Source of the DNA: Amycolatopsis antarctica
GTDB lineage: Bacteria > Actinomycetota > Actinomycetes > Mycobacteriales > Pseudonocardiaceae
DNA: 64,000 nt
Assembly: GCF_002262875.1 (NCBI RefSeq)
Contig: NZ_NKYE01000006.1
Span: 186,001-250,000 of the forward strand
Direction: 5' to 3'
The position numbers were made by a program, and so were the translations under genes. Shown in pieces: positions 10,441 through 20,130 of this stretch. The stretch's first letter is position 1; each line of letters begins with the position of its first letter. The notes beneath the pieces were generated by a model. It made no database searches. It was not told the DNA's origin and was given only the letters and a program-made list of their open reading frames with translations.

Positions 10441-11328
10441 ATGTCAGTGAACGCGACCGAGGAGTCCCCGCCGGAGAACCGGCCGGGCCCGCGCCGGCCC
10501 GCGTTGTCGCCCTCGCGCGCCAGCGACTTCAAGCAGTGCCCGCTGCTCTACCGTTTCCGCGCGGTGGACCGGATCCAGGAGGCGCCCTCGAAGGCCCAGC
10601 TCCGCGGCACCCTGGTGCACTCGGTGCTGGAGAAGCTGTTCGCGCTGCCGCGGGAGGAACGTGTCACCGAGCGGGCACACGAGCTGCTGCGGCCCGCGTG
10701 GACGGAGCTGTCCACCGACCGTCCGGAGTGGACGGAACTGTTCCCGGACGACGACCCGGCGGCGGTGGACGCCTGGGTCGGCTCCGCCGGTGAGCTGCTG
10801 GACAACTACTTCGGCATGGAGGACCCGGCCCGGCTGGACCCGGAGGCGTGTGAGCTGCACGTCGAGACCGAGCTCGGCTCGGGCGTCCGGCTGCGCGGGT
10901 ACGTCGACCGGGTCGACGTGGCACCCACCGGTGAGATCCGGGTGGTCGACTACAAGACCGGTGCCGCCCCGCGTGAGATCGGCGAGGCGAAGGCGATGTT
11001 CCAGATGAAGTTCTACGCGGTCGTCCTGTGGCGACTGCGCGGCATCGTCCCCCACCAGCTCAAACTGATGTACCTGACCGACGGTCAGTCGCTCGCCTAC
11101 ACCCCGGACGAACCGGAGCTCCGGCGCTTCGAGCGCACCCTGGAAGCCATCTGGCAGGCCATTCTCCGCGCCGGGCGCACCGGGGACTTCCGGCCGAACC
11201 GCAGCAAGCTGTGCGGCTGGTGCGACCATCAGTCCCGGTGCCCGGAGTTCGGCGGTACCCCGCCGGAGTACCCGGGGTGGCCGGAACCCGACCCGGGCGA
11301 GGAGACTGCCCTCGATCGCGCCGACTGA
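10441..11328 (+). CDS. RecB-family exonuclease (PD-(D/E)XK)
   Basis: A 295-residue stand-alone nuclease domain of the RecB/Cas4/AddB type. The catalytic core is visible as GYVDRVDVAPTGEIRVVDYKTG, which includes D-x-D and DYKTG, with a helix RGTLVHSVLEKLF supplying the upstream His. Four cysteines arranged as FKQCP near the N-terminus and LCGWCDHQSRCPE near the C-terminus match the iron-sulfur staple of AddB and Cas4. It probably acts in DNA repair. There is no cas gene nearby, so a CRISPR role is not supported. It is divergent from the protease gene; 67 bp follow it before the thioesterase. Confidence 0.9.
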   Translation: MSVNATEESPPENRPGPRRPALSPSRASDFKQCPLLYRFRAVDRIQEAPSKAQLRGTLVHSVLEKLFALPREERVTERAHELLRPAWTELSTDRPEWTELFPDDDPAAVDAWVGSAGELLDNYFGMEDPARLDPEACELHVETELGSGVRLRGYVDRVDVAPTGEIRVVDYKTGAAPREIGEAKAMFQMKFYAVVLWRLRGIVPHQLKLMYLTDGQSLAYTPDEPELRRFERTLEAIWQAILRAGRTGDFRPNRSKLCGWCDHQSRCPEFGGTPPEYPGWPEPDPGEETALDRAD

Positions 11329-11395
11329 CGGCGGCACCGCGGACCACCTCCAGCACCACATCCGGCGAAACATCCCAGCGAGCACGGGAGTTGCT

Positions 11396-12175
11396 TTGAC
11401 CGAGGCGTTCTTCGTCCCCGCCGGGGACGGCCGGTTCACCGCCACCCCGCACGCGGCGGGCCCCTGGACGCCGGAGGCGCAGCACTTCGGGCCGCCGTCG
11501 GCCCTGCTGGTGCGCGCTCTGGAACAACAGCCCGCCGACCGGCCGACGCTGCTCGCCAGGGTGACCATCGAGATCCTCGGTCCCGCTCCGGTGGGCACCG
11601 AACTGACCGTGCGCTCCGCGCTCGACCGGCCCGGCCGCTCGGTCGAGCTGCTCTCCGCCGAACTCGCGGCGGCCGGGCGCACCATCGCGCGTGCCTCGGC
11701 CTGGCGGTTCACCACCTCCGACTCCGGCGAGGTCGCCGTGGGAGGCGCCGCGCCGCTGCCCCCGGTCGCCGACGCCGAGCCGACCGGCTGGCCGGAGGGG
11801 TGGGGCGGCGGCTACCTGGAGGCGATGGAGTGGCTCGCCGTGCGTGGCGCCCCGGACCAGCCCGGGCCGGCGAGCGCCTGGGTCCGCCAGCGGGTCGCGC
11901 TCGTCGACGGAGAGGACCCGACTCCCCTGCAGCGCCTGTTCACCGTCGCCGACTCCGGCAACGGGGTGTCGAACCGGCTCGACCCGCGCGCGTGGTGGTT
12001 CATCAACTCCGAGCTGACAGTGCACATCCAGCGTCCGCCGGAGGGCGAGTGGATCGGCCTCGACGCGGCGACCGTGGTCGGGCCGCACGGGGTGGGGACC
12101 GCGCACAGCGTCCTGCACGACACCGCCGGACAGGTCGGATTCGGGGCACAGACACTTCTGGTACGGCCGCGCTGA
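11396..12175 (+). CDS. TesB-like acyl-CoA thioesterase family protein
   Basis: A 259-residue protein with a double hot-dog layout: the first half has GPPSALLVRALEQQ and VTIEILGPAPVGTELTVRSA, the second WWFINSELTVHIQRPPEGEWIGLDAAT and GVGTAHSVLHDTAGQVGFGAQTLLV. Both fit the thioesterase family used on acyl-CoAs. The substrate is unknown. The TTG at 11396-11398 is chosen because GGGAG lies just upstream (11386-11390) and there is no in-frame ATG before the conserved N-terminus TEAFFVPAGDGRFTATPHA. It is on the same strand as the RecB-like gene and may be co-transcribed with it. Confidence 0.82.
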   Translation: MTEAFFVPAGDGRFTATPHAAGPWTPEAQHFGPPSALLVRALEQQPADRPTLLARVTIEILGPAPVGTELTVRSALDRPGRSVELLSAELAAAGRTIARASAWRFTTSDSGEVAVGGAAPLPPVADAEPTGWPEGWGGGYLEAMEWLAVRGAPDQPGPASAWVRQRVALVDGEDPTPLQRLFTVADSGNGVSNRLDPRAWWFINSELTVHIQRPPEGEWIGLDAATVVGPHGVGTAHSVLHDTAGQVGFGAQTLLVRPR

Positions 12176-12248
12176 GCCACTTCTGCGCGCGAACGTGACA
12201 TGATCGTCCACCCCTGCCCGCAACGACGAGCCCATGGAGCCCGGTGGC

Positions 12249-13181
12249 ATGCAGATCACCTCGGTGGTCAACCAGAAAGGCGGGGTCGGCAAGACCTCGC
12301 TCAGTGTCGGCGTCTCGGCGGCACTGGCCGAACGCGGCCGCCGTGTCCTGTTGATCGACCTCGATCCGCAGGGCCACGCGACCACGGAGATGCTCGGCCT
12401 GCCCGAACCGCCTCCCGAGGCGCCCAGCCTGGCGAAGGCCCTGACGAAGATGTGGCGGGGCCCGGTCGAGGAACTGATCGTCGCGCACCCGCGCAGCAAC
12501 GTCGGACGGGGCGGGGCGTTCGACGTCATTCCCACCTCCCCCGGCATGTTCGACCTGGTGCGCAGGCTGGACCAGTTCCGGGTGCCCGGCTGGCAGCTCG
12601 CCAGGGTCCTGCAGTTCGCCAACTACGACCACGTCGTGATCGACTGCCCGCCCGCGCTGGACCTGTTGACCAACAACGCGCTCGCGGCGACACACGGGGT
12701 GCTGGTCCCGGTGCAGCCGGACCGGACGAGTATCCGGGCCCTGCGGTTGCTCAAGGAGCAGATCGACTACGTGGAGACGATGATCAAGCGGCCCCCGGTG
12801 GCCTACTTCGGGATCGTCCCGGGGCTCTACCGCAGGCCGATCTCGTCCTACGCGGTGGCGGCGATGAACGAGCTGCACGCCTTCGGAATCCCGGTACTGC
12901 CGCACGTCCCGCTGGGCGTGGTGATGAACGAGGCGGCGGCACGCGGGATGCCGGTGACCACGTTCGCGCCGGAGACCGTGCAGGCCGTGGCATTCCGGCA
13001 GATCGCCGAGGCGATCGATCACCCGGGCACACACCATCCGCCGCCGGAGATCACGCCCGATCAGGACTTCGTGTTCGAGGACTTCATCAGTGAGGTCTCC
13101 AGCACCCGGGACGCCAAGGACAACGGCTCCCGCCGCAAGCTCTACGACCTGATGCCCAAGCGCAACCGCCCGCCGCGCTGA
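12249..13181 (+). CDS. ParA-like ATPase (orphan)
   Basis: A 310-residue MinD/ParA-type ATPase. The deviant Walker A KGGVGKTS is at about residues 9-16, Walker A' is VLLIDLDPQG and Walker B is VVIDCPPALD. No parB lies beside it and no parS-like site is seen, so it is not the chromosome partition pair; such orphan ParA proteins position cellular cargo or complexes. The C-terminal 60 residues are charged and probably flexible. The ATG at 12249 is chosen because GGTGG lies close upstream; an ATG at 12234 would add five residues. It is convergent with hisG across a hairpin. Confidence 0.85.
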   Translation: MQITSVVNQKGGVGKTSLSVGVSAALAERGRRVLLIDLDPQGHATTEMLGLPEPPPEAPSLAKALTKMWRGPVEELIVAHPRSNVGRGGAFDVIPTSPGMFDLVRRLDQFRVPGWQLARVLQFANYDHVVIDCPPALDLLTNNALAATHGVLVPVQPDRTSIRALRLLKEQIDYVETMIKRPPVAYFGIVPGLYRRPISSYAVAAMNELHAFGIPVLPHVPLGVVMNEAAARGMPVTTFAPETVQAVAFRQIAEAIDHPGTHHPPPEITPDQDFVFEDFISEVSSTRDAKDNGSRRKLYDLMPKRNRPPR

Positions 13182-13193
13182 CCGTGCCGGGAC

Positions 13194-13222
13194 CCGGCGC
13201 CCCCGTCACAGGGTGGCGCCGG
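13194..13222. terminator. Hairpin between the ParA-like gene and hisG
   Basis: An 8-bp stem CCGGCGCC/GGCGCCGG (13194-13201 with 13215-13222). Its 13-nt loop can form an inner CCC/GGG pair. It lies between two convergent stop codons. Confidence 0.6.
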
Positions 13223-13240
13223 TGGACGTTCCGGTGGATG

Positions 13241-14086
13241 TCACAGCCGGCAGGAGCGGATGTCCGAGGCGAGCACGGCCTTGGCGCCGACCTCGGCGAG
13301 CGCGTCCATCACGCGGTTGACCTCCCTGCGCGCCACCATTGCCCGCACCGCCACCCAGGACTCGACGGCCAGCGGGGCCACCGTCGGCGACTCGAGCCCG
13401 GGGGTGATCGCGATCGCCGCGTCGAGCAGCTCACGGGGGCAGTCGTAGTCGAGCATCATGTACTGCTGGGCGAACACGACGCCCTGCAGCCGGGCGGCGA
13501 GCTGTGCCTTGGCCCGTGATTCCGCACTGTCCGAGCGGTGGACCAGGACGGCTTCGGAGGTACAGATCGGGTCGCCGAAGGCCACCAGGCTGTGCTGGCG
13601 CAGGGTCCGGCCGGAGCCGACGACGTCCGCGACCGCGTCGGCCACACCGAGCTGGATCGAGATCTCCACGGCACCGTCGAGCCGGATCACCTCGGCCTCG
13701 ACGCCCTGTCGTGCCAGATCGTCGCGCACCAGTCTCGGGTAGGAGGTGGCCAGGCGCTTGCCCTGCAGGTCGGCGACGGTCCAGTCGTGGCCCGCCGGGG
13801 CGGCGTAGCGGAAGGTGGAGCCACCGAAGCCGAGGGCGAGCGTCTCGGTGACCGGCGCTCCGGAGTCGAGCGCCAGATCGCGTCCGGTGATGCCCAGGTC
13901 CAGTTCGCCGGAGCCGACGTAGATCGGAATGTCCTTGGGGCGCAGGAAGAAGAACTCGACCTCGTTGGCCGGGTCGAGCACCGTCAGGTCCCGCTGCTCG
14001 TGCCGCTGGCGGTAGCCGGCCTCACCGAGCATCTCGGACGCGGCCGAGGCCAGCGCTCCCTTGTTGGGCACGGCGACACGCAGCAC
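13241..14086 (-). CDS. hisG: ATP phosphoribosyltransferase
   Basis: A 281-residue, long-form HisG that joins ATP and PRPP in the first step of histidine synthesis. The N-terminus [19 protein letters not shown] and the segment [19 protein letters not shown] are catalytic-domain signatures. The phosphate-binding part is [19 protein letters not shown], and the C-terminal ~75 residues form the ACT-like domain for histidine feedback ([29 protein letters not shown]). It is 49 bp downstream of hisE, separated by an 8-bp hairpin. Confidence 0.96.
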   Translation of the reverse strand: MLRVAVPNKGALASAASEMLGEAGYRQRHEQRDLTVLDPANEVEFFFLRPKDIPIYVGSGELDLGITGRDLALDSGAPVTETLALGFGGSTFRYAAPAGHDWTVADLQGKRLATSYPRLVRDDLARQGVEAEVIRLDGAVEISIQLGVADAVADVVGSGRTLRQHSLVAFGDPICTSEAVLVHRSDSAESRAKAQLAARLQGVVFAQQYMMLDYDCPRELLDAAIAITPGLESPTVAPLAVESWVAVRAMVARREVNRVMDALAEVGAKAVLASDIRSCRL

Positions 14087-14110
14087 GTCGGATCTCCCTC
14101 GTGATCGGTA

Positions 14111-14129
14111 CCGGGCCGCTCCGGCCCGG
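14111..14129 (-). other. Intercistronic hairpin between hisE and hisG
   Basis: CCGGGCCG-CTC-CGGCCCGG, an 8-bp perfect stem with a 3-nt loop, lying between the hisE stop and the hisG start. It may pause polymerase or protect the mRNA; a full terminator here would cut hisG off from hisE. Confidence 0.5.
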
Positions 14130-14135
14130 GGTCCG

Positions 14136-14399
14136 CTACAGGTAGCGGTAGACGTCCTCAGTGGACAGTCCGCGGCCGAGCATCATCACCTGGACCCGGT
14201 ACAGGAGCTGGGATATCTCCTCGGCCAGCTTCTCGTCCGACTCGTACTCGGCGGCGATCCACACCTCGCCGGCCTCCTCGAGCACCTTCTTGCCCTGCGC
14301 GTGCACGCCCGCGTCCAGTGCCGTCACGGTGCCCGAGCCCTCGGGCCTGGTCCTCGCCCGGTCGGCCAGCTCGGCGAACAGCTCATCGAAGGTCTTCAC
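14136..14399 (-). CDS. hisE: Phosphoribosyl-ATP pyrophosphatase
   Basis: An 87-residue all-alpha enzyme catalysing the second step of histidine synthesis, the loss of pyrophosphate from phosphoribosyl-ATP. The MazG-like metal site is visible in [20 protein letters not shown] followed by [17 protein letters not shown]. The GTG at 14397-14399 ([14 protein letters not shown]) gives the usual family length; the open frame upstream gives only low-complexity residues. It precedes hisG on the same strand, the normal actinobacterial order. Confidence 0.95.
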   Translation of the reverse strand: MKTFDELFAELADRARTRPEGSGTVTALDAGVHAQGKKVLEEAGEVWIAAEYESDEKLAEEISQLLYRVQVMMLGRGLSTEDVYRYL

Positions 14400-14712
14400 G
14401 GCACGGATCTTCGCATCCGCGGCGGCCGTCTGGCCTGCCGACCCGCCCTGGCGTGACCCCCGCCTCCCCGGGCGTGGCGGGTGAATCAGCCGATCGGGAG
14501 CGCAGCCGGTGGCGGAGGCCGGACGAAGCGTTCCCGCCCGCGCGCCCCGGCGACACGGCGGTCGCGATACCCCGGGTGATCTGCTCGGCCGGAGTGGCCA
14601 CCGGTGGTGTGACGTGACCGGTCCGAACGGCCAGGTCACGTTGACGAATCGACGGAACTGCAGTGTGATCGAGTAAAGGATCGATTCGGCCACACCTACA
14701 GAGAGATTGGTA
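14400..14712. other. Divergent intergenic region, no recognised gene
   Basis: A 313-bp region between hisE and the methyltransferase gene. A TTGACG at 14641-14646 is a plausible -35 box for the plus-strand gene, but the matching -10 is weak. No T-box, riboswitch core or tRNA was recognised. Confidence 0.45.
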
Positions 14713-15504
14713 ATGGAGAGTCAGGAATCGTTTTCCGATGCCGCCCGCAGCGTCCGCCTGGACGTCCGCCTGCCCCGGCACAACGGGGATTTCGATCAGG
14801 ATCGAGAGTTCTGCTCCGTTCTCGTCGACGGCACCTGGCGCGATATCCGGTTCCACGACTATGCCGGTATCTACCGAATTCCCGGCCTGTACGAGAAATT
14901 GTTCCACGACATTCTGGACTGCCGTTCGCCCGATGTCGTCGGAAAGCTGCTGAAGGAACAGATCCAGCGGGACGGGGTGGCGCCGTCGAGCCTGCGGGTC
15001 CTCGACCTCGGCGCGGGCAACGGCCTGGTCGGCGAGCAGATGCGGACGGTCGGCGCCGATCACCTGGTCGGCGTGGACATCACGCCGGAAGCCGGGACCG
15101 CGGTCGAACGCGACCGGCCGGGGACCTACGACGCCTACTACGTGACGGACGTGACCGACCCACCGCGGGAGGTGGCGGACGCGCTGGCGGGCGCCCGGCT
15201 GAACACCATGTCCTGCGTCGCGGCGCTGGGCTACGACGACATCCCGCCCTCGGCGTTCCGGGCCGCCTTCAACCTCATCGGCGACGGCGGCTGGATCGCT
15301 TTCACCATCAAGGACCGGTTCCTCTCCGCGGACGACACCTCCGGGTTCGCGGCCCTGATCAGCGCCTGCGAACGGGAGCATGTGCTGACCGTCCGCTCGT
15401 CGGAGCACTACCGGCACCGGCTCGACGTCGCGGGCAACCCGCTGCACTACGTCGCGATCGTCGGCACCAAGGAACGGGACATCCCGATCGATCTGCTGCC
15501 CTGA
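14713..15504 (+). CDS. Class I SAM-dependent methyltransferase
   Basis: A 263-residue protein with SAM motif [21 protein letters not shown], an acidic residue after beta 2 ([10 protein letters not shown]) and motif IV-like [17 protein letters not shown]. The N-terminal ~90 residues ([20 protein letters not shown] and [20 protein letters not shown]) resemble the WBSCR27-like methyltransferase group. The substrate is unknown. The ATG at 14713 is preceded by GAGAG. It is followed by a 12-bp-stem terminator and is divergent from hisE. Confidence 0.82.
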   Translation: MESQESFSDAARSVRLDVRLPRHNGDFDQDREFCSVLVDGTWRDIRFHDYAGIYRIPGLYEKLFHDILDCRSPDVVGKLLKEQIQRDGVAPSSLRVLDLGAGNGLVGEQMRTVGADHLVGVDITPEAGTAVERDRPGTYDAYYVTDVTDPPREVADALAGARLNTMSCVAALGYDDIPPSAFRAAFNLIGDGGWIAFTIKDRFLSADDTSGFAALISACEREHVLTVRSSEHYRHRLDVAGNPLHYVAIVGTKERDIPIDLLP

Positions 15505-15527
15505 GTCGCGGGGGTCGCCTGGGACCC

Positions 15528-15564
15528 GGGACGTGCCGGACGGGTCCCTCGCCCGGCACGTCCC
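15528..15564 (+). terminator. Hairpin terminator after the methyltransferase gene
   Basis: A perfect 12-bp stem GGGACGTGCCGG/CCGGCACGTCCC (15528-15539 with 15553-15564) with a 13-nt loop, 24 nt after the stop codon. Confidence 0.7.
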
Positions 15565-15650
15565 GCCCGGCGGGCGGTCAGGACCGGTCCAGGGCCCGTT
15601 CGATCGCGCGGCGGGCCCGGCCCTGGGCCACCCGGTCGTGCTGGAGCTGC

Positions 15651-15799
15651 ATGGCCGCGTTCAGGCACTACGAGGCCGAACAGCCGGGCAAGATCGCGGG
15701 CTACGTCGAGGGCGCCGACCCGGAGAGGGAGTTCCGCGCGTCGCGGGGCGACGGTCACACGTGCCGGCCCTCGGGGAATGGCTGGACCCGGCCACCTGA
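15651..15799 (+). pseudogene. Possible degenerate coding remnant
   Basis: The 313-bp gap between the terminator at 15564 and the HAD gene has no intact gene. From 15651 one frame reads MAAFRHYEAEQPGKIAGYVE with protein-like codon use. Near 15765 the protein-like reading continues in a different frame as HVPALGEWLDPAT before a stop at 15797-15799. This looks like the frameshifted 3' end of a decayed gene, but it is short and has no family match, so the call is tentative. Confidence 0.22.
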
Positions 15800-15877
15800 C
15801 CGGAAACCCCGATCGCCGGTCACCGGCTCGTCGAGTCGTCTCCGCGTGATCTTTCCCGTCCTCCGCAGCGGACCGGG

Positions 15878-16558
15878 TCACGTCAGCAGCGCCGCCAGCG
15901 TCTCCGCGCCGACACCGCTGAGCGTGGTCCGGAAGACCCTGCGCTCCCCCGCCTCCACCTCCACGTCGTTGGGCACGACGAGCACCGTGCAGCCCGCGGC
16001 CTCCGCCGAGGCCGCACCCGGCGGCGAGTCCTCGACCGCGACGCAGCGGCCGGGGTCGACCGCCAGCAGTTCCGCGGCGCGCAGGTAGGGGCGGGGGTGT
16101 GGCTTGTTGTGCCCGCTCACCTCGTCCCCGCACACGCTGAGTTCGAAGAACTCCCGGCCGATGGTGTCCAGCGCGAGTTCGGTCAGCGCGCGGTCGGTGG
16201 AGGTCACCAGCGCGGAGCGGACGCCGGCGTCGCGGACCGACGCCAGCGCATCCCGTGCACCGGGCCGCCACGGCAGCTCGTCGGTGAACAGTTCCGCCGT
16301 CCGGCCGCTGATCCACCTGCCCACCTCGGCGATCGCCGCGGCCTCGGGTTCCCGTCCGGCGACCTCGAGCAGATAGCGGGATGTGTTGTCCATATTGGAC
16401 CCGACCAGGGTCGCCCGCTGGGTCTCGGTGAGCGTGCCACCGAGCCGGGACACCGCCTCGTAGAGGGCGACATCCCACAGTTTCTCGGAATCCACCAGCG
16501 TGCCGTCCATGTCCCACAGGACAGCGGCCAGTCCGTCCACATCGGACGGTGCAGTCAC
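15878..16558 (-). CDS. HAD-superfamily phosphatase (beta-phosphoglucomutase-like)
   Basis: A 226-residue hydrolase. The nucleophile motif is LWDMDGTLVDSE (DxDGT), motif II is ALVTST, and motifs III/IV lie in GHNKPHPRPYLRAAE and CVAVEDSPPGAASAEAAGC. The helical cap between motifs I and II fits the subfamily I phosphatases such as phosphoglycolate or sugar-phosphate phosphatases. The substrate is unknown. The GTG at 16556-16558 has GAGGAG 7 nt upstream. It begins 10 bp after metH, so the two are probably one operon. A GTCCATATTGGAC palindrome lies at 16388. Confidence 0.87.
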   Translation of the reverse strand: MTAPSDVDGLAAVLWDMDGTLVDSEKLWDVALYEAVSRLGGTLTETQRATLVGSNMDNTSRYLLEVAGREPEAAAIAEVGRWISGRTAELFTDELPWRPGARDALASVRDAGVRSALVTSTDRALTELALDTIGREFFELSVCGDEVSGHNKPHPRPYLRAAELLAVDPGRCVAVEDSPPGAASAEAAGCTVLVVPNDVEVEAGERRVFRTTLSGVGAETLAALLT

Positions 16559-16568
16559 GGTGCGCTCC

Positions 16569-19500
16569 TCAGGTGTTGAAGTACTTGGCTTCGGGGTGGT
16601 GGCAGACGATCGCGTCGGTCGACTGCTCGGGGTGGAGCTGGAACTCCTCGGAGAGCTTGACCCCGATCCGCCCGGTCTCCAGCAGGTCGACGATCTTCGC
16701 GCGGTCCTCCAGCTCGGGACAGGCCCCGTAACCGAGGGAGAACCGGGCACCGCGGTAACCGAGCTTGAAGTACTCCTCGACCTCGGCCGGATCCTCGTCG
16801 GCCAGTGCCGCCCCGGAGGAGAAGTGCAGTTCCTCGCGCACCCGGCGGTGCCAGTACTCGGCCAGTGCCTCGGTGAGCTGAACGCCGAGACCGTGCACCT
16901 CCAGGTAGTCCCGGTAGGCGTTCGCGGCGAACAGCTCGTTGGCGTAGTCGGCGATCGGCTGGCCCATCGTGACGAGCGTGAACGGGACGACGTCCACCTC
17001 GCCCGCGGCGAGCGCCGCCTCGCGGGGACGGTAGAAGTCCGCCAGGCACAACCGCCGGTCCCGTTTCTGCCGGGGGAAGGTGAAACGGGTGCGCTCCGGC
17101 GCGTCCGGCCGGGGTTCGGTGAGCACCACCAGCGAATCGCCCTCGGCGACGCAGGGGAAGTAGCCGTAGACGACGGCCGAGTGCGCCAGGACCCCGTCGG
17201 CGGTGAGCCGGTCCAGCCAGTACCGCAGCCGCGGCCTGCCCTCACTCTCGACCAGCTCCTCGTAGGTCGGCCCGTTGCCGCCCTTGACCCCGCGCAGTCC
17301 CCACTGCCCCATGAACGTGGCCCGCTCGTCGAGCATCGAGGCGTAGTCCGCCAGCGCGATGCCCTTGATCACCCGGTTTCCCCAGAACGGCGGGGTGGGC
17401 AGGGCGATGTCGGCGGCGACGTCCGAGCGACCGCCGACCAGCGGCTCCGGCTCGGGCTCAGCGGCCTTGCGCTGTTCGGCGATACGGAGGGACCGTTCCC
17501 GCCGGGCCTTGCGCTCGGCCCGCTTCGCCTCGGCATCGGGATCGACCATCGGCGACTCGCCACGTTTGGCGCCCATGATCGCGTCCATCAGCCGCAGTCC
17601 CTCGAAGGCGTCCCGCGCGTAGCGGACCTCGCCCAGGTAGGTCTCGGTGAGGTCGTTCTCCACGTACGAGCGGGTCAGCGCGGCGCCGCCGAGCAGCACC
17701 GGCCAGCGGGCGGAGACCCCGCGGGAGTTCATCTCCTCCAGGTTCTCCTTCATGATCACCGTGGACTTCACCAGCAGCCCGGACATCCCGATGGCGTCCG
17801 CGGAGTTCTCCTCGGCGGCGTCCAGGATCGTGGTGATGGGCTGTTTGATGCCGAGGTTGACGACCTCGTAGCCGTTGTTGGACAGGATGATGTCGACGAG
17901 GTTCTTGCCGATGTCGTGGACGTCGCCCTTCACCGTGGCCAGCACGATCCGGCCCTTGCCGCCGGAGTCGTCCTTCTCCATGTACGGCTCCAGGTGCGCC
18001 ACGGCCGTCTTCATCACCTCGGCCGACTGGAGCACGAACGGCAACTGCATCTGCCCGGACCCGAACAGCTCACCGACCACCTTCATGCCGGCCAGCAGCG
18101 TGTCGTTGATGATCTGCAGGGCGGGCCGCTCGGTCAGCGCCTCGTCGAGGTCCTCGCCGAGGCCGTTGCGCTCGCCGTCCACGATGCGCCGTTCCAGGCG
18201 CTCGAACAGCGGCAGCCGCGCCAGTTCCTCCGCCCGGGACTCCTTCGACGAGGAGGCGGTGACCCCCTCGAACAGGGCCATGAACTCCTGCAGCGGGTCG
18301 TAGCCCTCACGCCGGCGGTCATAGATCAGATCGAGCGCGACGCTGCGCCGGTCGTCCGGGATGCGGGCCATCGGCAGGATCTTCGAGGCGTGCACGATCG
18401 CCGTGTCCAGGCCGGCCTGGGTGCACTCGTGCAGGAACACGCTGTTGAGCACCTGGCGGGCCGCGGCGTTGAGACCGAAGGAGACGTTCGACAGGCCGAG
18501 GGTCGTCTGCACCTGGGGGCGGCGCTGCTTGAGCAGCTTGATGGCCTCGATGGTCTCCACCGCGTCCCGACGGGATTCCTCCTGCCCGGTGGCAATGGTG
18601 AAGGTGAGGGTGTCCACGATGATGTCCGAGGTGGCCAGCCCGTAGGTGCCGGTGATGTCGTCGATCAGCCGCTCGGCGATGGCGACCTTGGCCTCGGCGG
18701 TCCGGGCCTGCCCCTCCTCGTCGATGGTCAGCGCCACCACGGCGGCACCGAACTCGGCCACCATCTCCATCACCTTGACGAAGCGGGACTCGGGGCCGTC
18801 GCCGTCCTCGTAGTTCACCGAGTTGACCGCGCAGCGGCCGCCCAGGTGTTCCAGGCCGGTGCGGATCACGTCGATCTCGGTCGAGTCGAGCATGATCGGC
18901 AGGGTCGAGGCGGTGGCGAACCGGGACGCCACCTCCGCCATGTCGCGGGCGCCGTCGCGCCCGACGTAGTCCACGCACACGTCGAGCATGTGGGCACCGT
19001 CGCGGGTCTGGTCCCTGGCGATCGCGACGCAGTCCTCCCAGCGCTGCTCCAGCATCGCCTCGCGGAACGCCTTCGAACCGTTGGCATTGGTGCGCTCGCC
19101 GATCATCAGCACGGAGGCGTCCTGGGCGAAGGGCACCGACTGGTACAGCGAGGACACGCCGGGCTCGGGTCGTGGCCTGCGGGGTTCGGCCCGCACCTCG
19201 GCGACGGCGGCGGCGAGCTGCCGGATGTGCTCGTCGGTGGTGCCGCAGCAGCCGCCGACGAGGCCGACACCGAACTCCCGTACGAAGCCCACCAGTGCCT
19301 CGGCGAGCGCCTCCGGCCCCAGCGGGTACACGGCGCCGTTCGGGCCGAGTTCGGGCAGGCCCGCGTTCGGCATGACCGACAACGGGATGCGCGCGTGCTT
19401 GGACAGCACCCGCAGGTGCTCGCTCATCTCGGCGGGCCCGGTCGCGCAGTTCAGTCCGATGACGTCGACGCCGAGCGGCTCCAGCGCCTGCAGCGCGGCG

Positions 19501-20126
19501 CCCACCTCGGTACCGAGCAGCATGGTGCCGGTGGTCTCGACGGTGATCGAGGCGATGATCGGCACCACCCTGCCCTCGGCGCTCATCGCGCGATGGGCAC
19601 CGATGATCGAGGCCTTCGTCTGCAGGATGTCCTGGGTCGTCTCCACCAGCACCGCGTCGGCCCCGCCGACGAGCAGCCCGCGCACCTCCTCGGCGTAGGC
19701 ATCACGCAGACGGGCGAACGGTGCGTGGCCAAGCGTCGGCAGCTTCGTCCCCGGGCCGACGGAACCGAGTACGAACCTCGGCCTGCCGGGTTCGGCGAAC
19801 TCGTCCGCCACCTCGCGCGCCAACCGGGCTCCCACCTCGGACAACTCGAAGATGCGGTCCTCGATGTCGTACTCGGCGAGGTTCGCGAAGTTGCACCCGA
19901 AGGTGTTGGTCTCGACGGCGTCGGCACCTGCCGCGAAGTACCCGCGATGGATACCGCGTACGACATCCGGACGAGTGACGTTGAGGATCTCGTTGCATCC
20001 CTCGAGCCCATCGAAGTCGTCGAGGCTCAGGTCATGCCCCTGCAGGGCAGTACCCATGGCTCCGTCGGCGACCACGACGCGGGCCGAGAGTGCGTCCAGC
20101 AGCGGGGACCGTGAGGGTTCAGACAT
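16569..20126 (-). CDS. metH: Cobalamin-dependent methionine synthase
   Basis: A full-length enzyme of 1185 residues that transfers a methyl group from methyltetrahydrofolate to homocysteine. Domains in order: homocysteine-binding barrel with zinc cysteines in GLNCATGP and VGGCCGTTDE; folate-binding barrel (LMIGERTNANGSKAF); helical cap; B12 domain with GDVHDIGKNL, whose His coordinates cobalt, and GLSGLLVKST; and a C-terminal activation domain (about residues 870-1185, RPRLRYWLDRLTADGVLA to YRGARFSLGYGACPELEDRA). The ATG at 20126 lies 7 nt after TAGGCT, indicating a leaderless mRNA; an ATG at 20132 would add two residues but overlaps the promoter spacing. Confidence 0.96.
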   Translation of the reverse strand: MSEPSRSPLLDALSARVVVADGAMGTALQGHDLSLDDFDGLEGCNEILNVTRPDVVRGIHRGYFAAGADAVETNTFGCNFANLAEYDIEDRIFELSEVGARLAREVADEFAEPGRPRFVLGSVGPGTKLPTLGHAPFARLRDAYAEEVRGLLVGGADAVLVETTQDILQTKASIIGAHRAMSAEGRVVPIIASITVETTGTMLLGTEVGAALQALEPLGVDVIGLNCATGPAEMSEHLRVLSKHARIPLSVMPNAGLPELGPNGAVYPLGPEALAEALVGFVREFGVGLVGGCCGTTDEHIRQLAAAVAEVRAEPRRPRPEPGVSSLYQSVPFAQDASVLMIGERTNANGSKAFREAMLEQRWEDCVAIARDQTRDGAHMLDVCVDYVGRDGARDMAEVASRFATASTLPIMLDSTEIDVIRTGLEHLGGRCAVNSVNYEDGDGPESRFVKVMEMVAEFGAAVVALTIDEEGQARTAEAKVAIAERLIDDITGTYGLATSDIIVDTLTFTIATGQEESRRDAVETIEAIKLLKQRRPQVQTTLGLSNVSFGLNAAARQVLNSVFLHECTQAGLDTAIVHASKILPMARIPDDRRSVALDLIYDRRREGYDPLQEFMALFEGVTASSSKESRAEELARLPLFERLERRIVDGERNGLGEDLDEALTERPALQIINDTLLAGMKVVGELFGSGQMQLPFVLQSAEVMKTAVAHLEPYMEKDDSGGKGRIVLATVKGDVHDIGKNLVDIILSNNGYEVVNLGIKQPITTILDAAEENSADAIGMSGLLVKSTVIMKENLEEMNSRGVSARWPVLLGGAALTRSYVENDLTETYLGEVRYARDAFEGLRLMDAIMGAKRGESPMVDPDAEAKRAERKARRERSLRIAEQRKAAEPEPEPLVGGRSDVAADIALPTPPFWGNRVIKGIALADYASMLDERATFMGQWGLRGVKGGNGPTYEELVESEGRPRLRYWLDRLTADGVLAHSAVVYGYFPCVAEGDSLVVLTEPRPDAPERTRFTFPRQKRDRRLCLADFYRPREAALAAGEVDVVPFTLVTMGQPIADYANELFAANAYRDYLEVHGLGVQLTEALAEYWHRRVREELHFSSGAALADEDPAEVEEYFKLGYRGARFSLGYGACPELEDRAKIVDLLETGRIGVKLSEEFQLHPEQSTDAIVCHHPEAKYFNT

Positions 20127-20130
20127 GCCC

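Noticed and set aside
10441..11328. The RecB-like nuclease as a Cas4 of a defence island
   Set aside because: There are no cas genes or repeat-spacer arrays nearby; the protein is a common stand-alone actinobacterial nuclease.
12249..13181. A chromosome-partition parAB locus
   Set aside because: No parB gene and no GTTTCACGTGAAAC-like parS site lies nearby.
16500..20114. A 1204-codon plus-strand open frame
   Set aside because: It is the antisense shadow of metH, with no recognisable domain.
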